DNA of 64,000 nt, from positions 2,666,001-2,730,000 of the forward strand of contig NZ_CP054492.1 of assembly GCF_015265455.1 (NCBI RefSeq). Reading direction: 5' to 3'. Origin of the DNA: Candidatus Sulfurimonas baltica (lineage in GTDB: Bacteria; Campylobacterota; Campylobacteria; Campylobacterales; Sulfurimonadaceae). The notes below the pieces were generated by a model. That model did not search any database and was not told the DNA's origin. It was given only the letters and a program-made list of their open reading frames with translations. Positions 58,068-64,000 of the stretch are shown here, piece by piece; within the stretch, counting starts at the first letter, position 1; each line of letters begins with the position of its first letter. The translations under genes were made by a program, and so were the position numbers.

Positions 58068-59141
58068 ATGAGCGAAATAAAACCTTCACTTCTAGACTTC
58101 ACACAAAAAGAGCTAATGCTTCTGATTAAGCCATCATTTCGTGTAAAACAAATTTTCGGCTGGCTTTACCATCAATATGCACAAGATTTTGATGATATGA
58201 AAAATGTCCCAAAAGCTCTTAAAGATGAACTGTCAAAAAAGTTTGTAGTAAATCCTTTAACTATTGTAAATAAAGAAGAGTCAACTGATGGAACTATAAA
58301 GTATCTTCTGCAGATGCAAGATGGTAAAACAATGGAAGCTGTTTGGCTTAAGATGAAAGATACTCAATTCGATGAGAGTGGCGAAGTTATACAAGAAGCA
58401 AGATACACCATTTGTGTCTCAACGCAAGTAGGTTGTAAAGTAGGGTGCTCATTTTGTCTTACTGCCAAAGGTGGATTTACAAGAGACTTAACTGCCGGTG
58501 AGATAGTAGCTCAGGTAGTAACCCTTAAACGAGATAATGACCACAAACATAACAGAAAAATAAATATAGTATATATGGGAATGGGTGAACCACTCGACAA
58601 CCTAAGTAACTTAGCTAAAGCGATAGAGATATTTAAAGAGGATGATGGGCTTTGTATATCAGCAAAACGCCAAACAGTCTCCACTAGCGGCTTAAGCAAT
58701 AAGATAGACCAATTGGGAGCTATGGACCTTGGAGTACACATCGCTATATCTCTACATGCAGTAGACGATGAACTAAGAACTGAGCTAATACCTATGAATA
58801 AGGCCCACAATATCAACTCTATTATAGAAGCAGTTAAGCGCTTTCCGATAGATACAAGAAAAAGAGTTATGTTTGAATATTTAGTAATTAAAAATAAAAA
58901 TGATGACATAGCTTCTGCGAAAAAGCTTGTGAAGCTTTTAACAGATATCAAAGCTAAGGTAAATCTTATATTCTTTAACCCTTATCCTGGAACTGACTAT
59001 GAAAGACCTACAAGAGCAGATATGGTAGCTTTTCAAGAGTATTTAGTCAACCACGGCTTACTATGCACAATACGTGACTCTAAAGGTATAGATATTAGTG
59101 CTGCATGTGGACAACTAAAAGAAAAAGAGTTAGGTAAATAA
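58068..59141 (+). CDS. rlmN: 23S rRNA (adenine2503-C2)/tRNA methyltransferase RlmN
   Basis: Radical-SAM enzyme that methylates C2 of A2503 in 23S rRNA and A37 of some tRNAs. The cluster motif CKVGCSFC is at about residues 124-131. The methyl-carrying Cys is in ISAACGQL near the C-terminus. YMGMGEPLDNL is the conserved GEP region. The length is 357 residues. In tandem with the nucleoside-phosphorylase-like gene. Confidence 0.95.
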   Translation: MSEIKPSLLDFTQKELMLLIKPSFRVKQIFGWLYHQYAQDFDDMKNVPKALKDELSKKFVVNPLTIVNKEESTDGTIKYLLQMQDGKTMEAVWLKMKDTQFDESGEVIQEARYTICVSTQVGCKVGCSFCLTAKGGFTRDLTAGEIVAQVVTLKRDNDHKHNRKINIVYMGMGEPLDNLSNLAKAIEIFKEDDGLCISAKRQTVSTSGLSNKIDQLGAMDLGVHIAISLHAVDDELRTELIPMNKAHNINSIIEAVKRFPIDTRKRVMFEYLVIKNKNDDIASAKKLVKLLTDIKAKVNLIFFNPYPGTDYERPTRADMVAFQEYLVNHGLLCTIRDSKGIDISAACGQLKEKELGK

Positions 59142-59143
59142 AA

Positions 59144-59242
59144 ATGAGTTATGTTGATAGTTTTCAGATAGTTTTTTTAGTCGTTGTATTTGCTATTGCT
59201 GTGATTGGTTTTCTTAAAGCTGCAACGAGTGATAAAAAATAA
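59144..59242 (+). CDS. 32-residue single-span membrane protein
   Basis: A small ORF two bases after the rlmN stop: a polar start (MSYVDSFQ), one hydrophobic helix (IVFLVVVFAIAVIGFL, about residues 9-24) and a charged tail ending in DKK. It is a plausible co-translated product of the rlmN transcript, with weak TTAGGT as ribosome-binding site. Function unknown; conservation in relatives would decide whether it is real. Confidence 0.5.
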   Translation: MSYVDSFQIVFLVVVFAIAVIGFLKAATSDKK

Positions 59243-59336
59243 AATTAGTAAACTTATTATAATATTCTTATGATAAAATTACAAAAGTAAATATAACCTA
59301 CACTCAAGTAGACTAAATTAATGAAGGAAAATAATA

Positions 59337-59576
59337 ATGGCTGAGAATAAAACAAATACAGACCGTATTAAAAGAATTTATGATCTTTGTGAAGATCACT
59401 TTGGAGATGTTCGTTTTGTTGGCGTAAAATTACAAAATAAAATTGGTTGGGTAGCAAAAGTGCAATTTGATGGTGATTTTGAAAGCTTGACTGCAGATGG
59501 TGAAACAAGTATTGATGCGCTTCGTAAACTTAAAAACCGTGTTAAAAAAATCATAAAAAGATATAACGGCGTTTAG
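59337..59576 (+). CDS. Small conserved-looking protein of unknown function
   Basis: 79 residues, no signal or membrane segment. The pattern is alpha-beta-beta-alpha: DRIKRIYDLCEDHFGD, VRFVGVKLQNKIGWVAKV, FDGDFESLTADGETSIDAL, then a basic helix RKLKNRVKKIIKRYNGV. An AAGGAAAA ribosome-binding site precedes the ATG. The basic C-terminal helix could bind nucleic acid, which is a guess. It is followed by a hairpin and the AT-rich segment discussed below. Confidence 0.65.
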   Translation: MAENKTNTDRIKRIYDLCEDHFGDVRFVGVKLQNKIGWVAKVQFDGDFESLTADGETSIDALRKLKNRVKKIIKRYNGV

Positions 59577-59602
59577 GCAATATTTTATACTTGATTTTAG
59601 TA

Positions 59603-59631
59603 AAACGACCAACACACCAGGGAGGTCGTTT
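59603..59631 (+). terminator. Hairpin after the 79-residue gene
   Basis: AAACGACC-N13-GGTCGTTT, perfect 8-bp stem, 26 bases past the stop, followed by ATAAG. Confidence 0.5.
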
Positions 59632-60034
59632 ATAAGTATAATAATACCTTACTATACTTATAAATAAATAATCTTCTTCTCTTTCTATTTCTCTCTTAAA
59701 AATATTTTATTATTTTAAAATATTACTAAATTCGTTCAATATGTAGAGTATTCACACAGTGTTCTAATGTGTGAATAGCACAAAACTTTATTCAACCTAA
59801 ATTTGATAATTCTTTATTATTTTAAGAACAAATTTATATAAATTTATCCTGAAACAAATATATATTTAAATCCCATAAATACCTATTATATGGACTTACC
59901 AACCTTTTATTAGTTCTAATTATTTTTATAATTATTTTTAACTTGTGTCTGTATTAAGTTATTCACATTGATAGTCTTTAATATAATATTATTTTTTTAA
60001 CATAAAAAAATTAACTGTTACTGAACTGTCTCTT
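59632..60034. other. AT-rich gene-free segment with DnaA-box-like motifs
   Basis: About 400 bases with no credible ORF. It holds an inverted pair TATTCACACA (59749-59758) and TGTGTGAATA (59768-59777), and a separate TTATTCACA (59959-59967), all with the TTCAC core reported for DnaA boxes of Campylobacterota. The rest is A/T-rich runs that would melt easily. dnaA is not in the window. The minus-strand pseudouridine synthase gene ends at its right edge. Confidence 0.45.
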
Positions 60035-60925
60035 TTATAAGCTCATGCAATCAAAACAAAGTTTAGAAAAGTTAACTTTACTATTAATGTGGAATTTTTT
60101 ATTGTAAAGATCAAACTCTAATTCGTTTGCATGTAGAAGTAGTCTTGATGCGCCGCTGTTATTTATTCGCTCTTGGGGAGTTAATTCTTTATCTAAAAAT
60201 TTTACTATGTTCTCTTCGCTCTGTCCATAAATCGGATCACCAACAATAGAATGTTTCACATGAAACAAATGCACTCTAATCTGGTGCTGCCTTCCCGTTA
60301 ATGGTGAACACTCAACAAGAGTCATATCTTTGTCTGGAAAGTATTTCAAAGGCTTTACATCTGTTTTTGACTTCTTGCCGTCTTTATGAACTTTAACTAC
60401 CATCCTTACTATTGCACTCTCATCCTGCTTTCTTAAAAGTGGTGCTTCAATGCAGATATCGTCTTTTACTTCCCCATGAACCATCGCTAAATACTTCTTC
60501 TTCATATCTCGCTCTTGAAACATCATTTTTATATCTCGTTCACTCTTTTTATTTTTAGAGCATAATACTAAGCCACTTGTCTCTTGATCAATCCTATGAG
60601 CAATATTAGCATCTCTTCCAAATTGGTATTTAAGTTCATCTATAAGTGAGTAAGGTGTATTTCTATTTTGAGGATGAATAAGAACTCCGCTTGGTTTATC
60701 AAAAACAACAAACTCATCATATTCTACATGTACTTGCAGCCCTCTACTGATTGGCTCAAAATATATAAACTCGATTTCACCTTCTATCTCTGTTGATGAT
60801 TTATCCATGATTTCACCATTAACAAGCACTCTACCTTTTGATATAAAACGTTGTGCTTCTTTTTGCGTATAACCTAACTCTTTTACAATAAATAAGAAAG
60901 CTCTTTGCTTTTCTTTAATAAACAT
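60035..60925 (-). CDS. RluA-family 23S rRNA pseudouridine synthase
   Basis: Isomerises uridine in 23S rRNA (RluD/RluC-like). Start at ATG 60925 (MFIKEKQRAFLFIVKELGYT) is favoured; an ATG seven codons upstream (60946) is possible. An S4 RNA-binding domain (about residues 1-60, ending RVLVNGEIMDKSS) is followed by the catalytic domain with the Asp in AHRIDQETSGLVL at about residues 133-145. CSPLTGRQHQIRVHLF is the second family motif. The length is 296 residues. It contains the second parS-like site. The exact target uridine is not determined. Confidence 0.88.
   Translation of the reverse strand: MFIKEKQRAFLFIVKELGYTQKEAQRFISKGRVLVNGEIMDKSSTEIEGEIEFIYFEPISRGLQVHVEYDEFVVFDKPSGVLIHPQNRNTPYSLIDELKYQFGRDANIAHRIDQETSGLVLCSKNKKSERDIKMMFQERDMKKKYLAMVHGEVKDDICIEAPLLRKQDESAIVRMVVKVHKDGKKSKTDVKPLKYFPDKDMTLVECSPLTGRQHQIRVHLFHVKHSIVGDPIYGQSEENIVKFLDKELTPQERINNSGASRLLLHANELEFDLYNKKFHINSKVNFSKLCFDCMSL
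60252..60267 (-). promoter_or_regulatory. parS-like centromere site 2
   Basis: TGTTTCACATGAAACA on the plus strand, i.e. the same 16-mer as at 56662 on the minus strand. It lies inside the pseudouridine synthase coding sequence, where it is read as Phe-His-Val-Lys-His. Confidence 0.7.
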
Positions 60926-61059
60926 TTTTTTTAAAATAAATGGCAAACTTTAATCCCTATTTAATGAATCTTTAATCAATATTTTACATAGATTTATGTA
61001 GAATAAATCACTGAATTTTAACATAAAAACAATAGATAACTATCATAGGGGTTTAATAA

Positions 61060-62388
61060 ATGATCGAAAGATATTCCAGAGAAGAGATGAGTTCAAAATG
61101 GACAATGCAGGCGAAGTATCAAGCTTGGCTAGACGTAGAAAAAGCAGTTGTGAAAGCTTGGGCAAAACTAGGAAAAATTCCACAGGATGATGCAGATAAG
61201 ATTGTTGCTAATGCTGGTTTTAATATAGAGCGTATCGATGAGATAGAAGCAGTTACTCGCCACGACCTTATAGCATTTACAACAAGTGTCTCTGAAACAC
61301 TTGGTGATGAGAGCAGATGGTTTCACTATGGTATGACAAGTTCAGACACTGTTGATACTGCTGTTGCTCTTCAAATGAAATCTTCTTTAGAGTTAGTTAT
61401 AGAAGATGTTAAAATGATTATGGAGTCTATTAAAAAAAGAGCTATGGAACATAAGATGACTCTTATGGTAGGACGCAGTCATGGTATACATGGAGAACCA
61501 ATAACATTTGGTCTTGTGTTAGCTGTTTGGTATGATGAGATGGCAAGACACTTGGAGAATTTAGAACAAACTCTAGTTGTTATATCTGTTGGTCAAGTTA
61601 GTGGAGCAATGGGTAATTTCGCACATGCTCCTTTAGAACTTGAAGAGTATGCATGTGAAGAGTTGGGTCTAAAACCGGCACCGGCATCTAACCAAGTTAT
61701 ACAACGTGATAGATATGCGAGACTAGCAACTGCTCTAGCATTAATGGCGAGCTCTATTGAAAAGTTTGCAGTACAAGTTCGTCACTGGCAGAGAACCGAG
61801 GTTTATGAGTGTGAAGAGTATTTCGCAAAAGGGCAAAAGGGCTCATCTGCAATGCCTCATAAAAGAAACCCTATCCTAACAGAGAACATAACAGGATTAG
61901 CCAGAATGATAAGAGCTTATGCAATACCGGCTATGGAAAATGTAGCTCTATGGCACGAAAGAGATATATCACACTCTTCAACCGAAAGATTTTGGTTGCC
62001 AGACAGTTTTATAACAACTGACTTTATGCTTCATCGCATGAATAACGTTATTGCTAACCTAACTGTTTATCCTGAAAATATGATGAAGAACTTAAACCTT
62101 ACCGGCGGATTGGTTTTTTCTCAACGTGTTTTACTTGAACTTCCTATCAAGGGTGTTAGTCGTGAGGATGCATATAGAATTGTTCAAAGAAATGCTATGA
62201 AAGTTTGGGAAGAGATTCAACAAGGAAAACCTACTACTAATGAAGCTGGAGAGTCTCTATATCTTAACCATCTTTTAGCAGATGAAGAGCTAAGAAACTC
62301 TCTTTCAGAAGAGCAGATAAGAGAGTGTTTCAACTATGATTATTACACTAAAAACGTAGATAATATTTTTGCGAGAGTTTTTAAATAA
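61060..62388 (+). CDS. purB: Adenylosuccinate lyase
   Basis: Acts twice in purine synthesis, releasing fumarate from SAICAR and adenylosuccinate. It has 442 residues. The superfamily signature GSSAMPHKRNPI is at about residues 262-273, and TSSDTVDTA and GRSHGIHGEPITFG hold the catalytic histidines. It starts MIERYSREEMSSKWT, typical. TAGGGG is the ribosome-binding site. nrdA follows after 25 bases. Confidence 0.96.
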   Translation: MIERYSREEMSSKWTMQAKYQAWLDVEKAVVKAWAKLGKIPQDDADKIVANAGFNIERIDEIEAVTRHDLIAFTTSVSETLGDESRWFHYGMTSSDTVDTAVALQMKSSLELVIEDVKMIMESIKKRAMEHKMTLMVGRSHGIHGEPITFGLVLAVWYDEMARHLENLEQTLVVISVGQVSGAMGNFAHAPLELEEYACEELGLKPAPASNQVIQRDRYARLATALALMASSIEKFAVQVRHWQRTEVYECEEYFAKGQKGSSAMPHKRNPILTENITGLARMIRAYAIPAMENVALWHERDISHSSTERFWLPDSFITTDFMLHRMNNVIANLTVYPENMMKNLNLTGGLVFSQRVLLELPIKGVSREDAYRIVQRNAMKVWEEIQQGKPTTNEAGESLYLNHLLADEELRNSLSEEQIRECFNYDYYTKNVDNIFARVFK

Positions 62389-62413
62389 AAGTTTAAAATA
62401 TATAGGATAACCC

Positions 62414-64000
62414 ATGATAACAATTATAAAGAGAAATGGCAGAACAGAAGCACTTGATATTACTAAAATACAAAAGTACACTTCAGCTGCAGTTTCTGGA
62501 TTAAGCAATGTATCGCAAAGTGAATTGGAAGTTGATGCGCAGATTCACTTTCGTGATGGCATAACATCTAAAGAGATACAACAAACTTTAATCAAAACGG
62601 CTGTAGATAAAATAGATATTGATGCTCCTAACTGGACATTTGTTGCATCACGTCTTTTTCTATTTAACCTATATCATCAAGTAAATGGTTTTACAGGTTA
62701 CTGCTCACTGGAAAAATATTTTAAAAGAGGGGAGAAAGAGGGGAGACTTCTGTTAGGCATCAGTGATATGTACGACCTTGAAATATTAGAAAAACATATA
62801 AAGCCTGAACGCGATATGCTTTTTAACTATCTAGGCGTCAAAACACTCTATGACAGATATCTTATTAAAGATAGGAACTCTGACCCTATAGAACTTCCTC
62901 AGCATATGTTTATGGCTATTGCCATGTTCTTGGCTCAAAGAGAAGAGGACAAGCATGAATGGGCTATTAAGTTCTATGATATGATAAGTCAGTTTCAAGT
63001 TATGCTTGCAACTCCAACTCTATCAAATGCAAGAACAACAAGACATCAGCTTAGCTCATGCTACATCGGTTCTACACCTGACAATATAGAGGGCATATTT
63101 GACTCTTACCAAGAGATGGCGATGCTTTCCAAATTTGGCGGAGGAATTGGCTGGGATTGGACTGGTGTTCGTTCAATGGGCTCTTATATTGATGGACATA
63201 AAAATGCAGCAGGCGGAACAGTTCCATTTTTAAAAATCACAAATGACATTGCTATTGCAGTTGACCAGCTGGGAACTAGAAAAGGTGCGATTGCCGTTTA
63301 TTTAGAACCTTGGCATATTGATGTAAATGACTTTTTGGACCTAAAGAAAAACTCTGGTGAAGAGCGTCGCCGTGCTCATGATCTTTTTCCCGCAATGTGG
63401 CTAAATGATCTATTTATGCAAAGAGTTCAAGAAGATGCTATATGGACACTTTTTGATCCTTATGATGTTGGAGAGTTAGCTACACTTTTTGGTGATGATT
63501 TTAACAAGAGATACAAAGAGCTTGAAGAAGATGAGAGTATCATCAAAGAGAAGGTTAAAGCTAAAGCTCTCTGGAAAAAGATTTTAACATCTTACTTTGA
63601 GTCTGGTTCACCTTTTCTATGTTTTAAAGATAATGCAAACAGAGCTAACCCAAATAGTCACACCGGTGTTATTAGAAGTTCAAACCTTTGCACAGAGATT
63701 TTTCAAAACACTAACCCTAACACTTATAAAATAAAGTTTATATTTGAAAACGGAGAGAGCATCTCTTATGAAGAAGAAGAGATAGTAAAAGTTGACAGTG
63801 GACTAGAAAAACCTGCTAAGAAAGTTACTGCACTTGACTCTCTTGGTGGTCAACCAATCTATGTTGTAGAGAAAGAAAAAATAAATGGTGATACGGCCGT
63901 TTGTAACCTTGCTTCTGTAAATCTATCTCGAATAAATACAAAAGAAGAGATTGATAGAGTTGTACCGATTGCAGTTCGTGCCTTAGATAACGTGATTGAC
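62414..64000 (+). CDS. nrdA: Ribonucleoside-diphosphate reductase alpha subunit, 3' end cut by window
   Basis: Class I reductase that makes deoxyribonucleotides. I translated 529 codons from ATG 62414 (MITIIKRNGRTEALDITKIQ), open to the window end. An ATP-cone domain occupies about residues 1-90. The catalytic barrel has ATPTLSNARTTRHQLSSCYI, with the first redox Cys, and FGGGIGWDWTGVRS. After SSNLCTEIF (about residues 420-428) there is a segment of roughly 60 residues before VCNLASVNLS; most class Ia enzymes join these directly. I believe it is a lineage insertion known from Campylobacterota NrdA. The remainder, including the C-terminal cysteines, lies beyond the window. TAGGAT is the ribosome-binding site. 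Confidence 0.94.
   Translation, partial: MITIIKRNGRTEALDITKIQKYTSAAVSGLSNVSQSELEVDAQIHFRDGITSKEIQQTLIKTAVDKIDIDAPNWTFVASRLFLFNLYHQVNGFTGYCSLEKYFKRGEKEGRLLLGISDMYDLEILEKHIKPERDMLFNYLGVKTLYDRYLIKDRNSDPIELPQHMFMAIAMFLAQREEDKHEWAIKFYDMISQFQVMLATPTLSNARTTRHQLSSCYIGSTPDNIEGIFDSYQEMAMLSKFGGGIGWDWTGVRSMGSYIDGHKNAAGGTVPFLKITNDIAIAVDQLGTRKGAIAVYLEPWHIDVNDFLDLKKNSGEERRRAHDLFPAMWLNDLFMQRVQEDAIWTLFDPYDVGELATLFGDDFNKRYKELEEDESIIKEKVKAKALWKKILTSYFESGSPFLCFKDNANRANPNSHTGVIRSSNLCTEIFQNTNPNTYKIKFIFENGESISYEEEEIVKVDSGLEKPAKKVTALDSLGGQPIYVVEKEKINGDTAVCNLASVNLSRINTKEEIDRVVPIAVRALDNVID

Noticed and set aside
63700-63900. Intein in nrdA
   Set aside because: The inserted segment is too short and lacks the N-terminal Cys/Ser block and C-terminal HN-C/S/T splice motif.

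Overview
The window reads as chromosome from a sulfur-oxidising Campylobacterota (Epsilonproteobacteria) bacterium close to Sulfurimonas. The reasons are low G+C content, a soxCDYZ-type operon, a flavocytochrome-c-type sulfide dehydrogenase flavoprotein, a type II sulfide:quinone reductase, fliI, the family-typical NrdA insertion, and housekeeping genes of epsilonproteobacterial type. The species call is inference; the 16S gene in the window would settle it.

Layout. 1-9.2 kb: housekeeping genes (tig, lspA, glmM, rpsT, prfA, dapF, coaE, a shortened spermidine-synthase-like gene, purM) with a small DUF2892 membrane protein and an FccB/SoxF-like flavoprotein. 9.2-13.3 kb: a palindromic intergenic repeat array, a two-gene operon of unknown exported proteins, and a FadL-type outer-membrane porin. 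13.3-18.8 kb: a complete rRNA operon on the minus strand (16S, tRNA-Ile, 23S, 5S) with visible processing stems and a consensus promoter; no tRNA-Ala lies in the spacer. 19-20.1 kb: a Bax-inhibitor-1 protein and a stand-alone ThiD2-like gene. 20.3-24.9 kb: soxC-D-Y-Z plus a metallo-beta-lactamase (SoxH-like) gene, behind a clear sigma70-type promoter. 25-28.6 kb: a MOSC protein, bioC-like methyltransferase and a znuABC-type metal transporter. 28.7-30.5 kb: secG, frr, pyrE.

30.5-38.3 kb holds a tight run that looks like a peptidoglycan-recycling pathway: NagZ-like hexosaminidase, sodium/solute symporter, AnmK, AmgK-like kinase, MurU-like nucleotidyltransferase, then a GGDEF/EAL protein and an MltB-type lytic transglycosylase. 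Facing it (38.3-42.9 kb) is a minus-strand operon of a KefB-like antiporter, HAD phosphatase, sugar MFS transporter and hexose mutarotase. 43-46.9 kb: a decayed multihaem cytochrome fragment, pyrG and recJ. 47-49.6 kb: Tat-exported type II SQR and a second secreted metallo-beta-lactamase. 49.7-56.6 kb: a WD40/alpha-helical protein of unknown function with an apparently leaderless mRNA, fliI, folE, RNase J, ksgA. 56.7-64 kb: hisF, a nucleoside-phosphorylase-like gene, rlmN, two small ORFs, an RluA-family pseudouridine synthase, purB and the start of nrdA.

Four signals go beyond gene annotation. (1) An 18-bp operator-like motif, TGTGATA-N4-TATCACA, sits 20-27 nt upstream of three starts tied to sulfur or exported proteins, with a fourth copy far upstream of fadL. 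(2) The 10-bp palindrome CTACATGTAG occurs ten times, almost always inside genes and almost always read as Leu-His-Val. (3) Two 16-bp sequences one base from the parS consensus flank an AT-rich gene-free segment carrying DnaA-box-like TTCACA motifs. (4) A family of short palindromic intergenic repeats is present. No CRISPR array, insertion sequence or prophage was seen.
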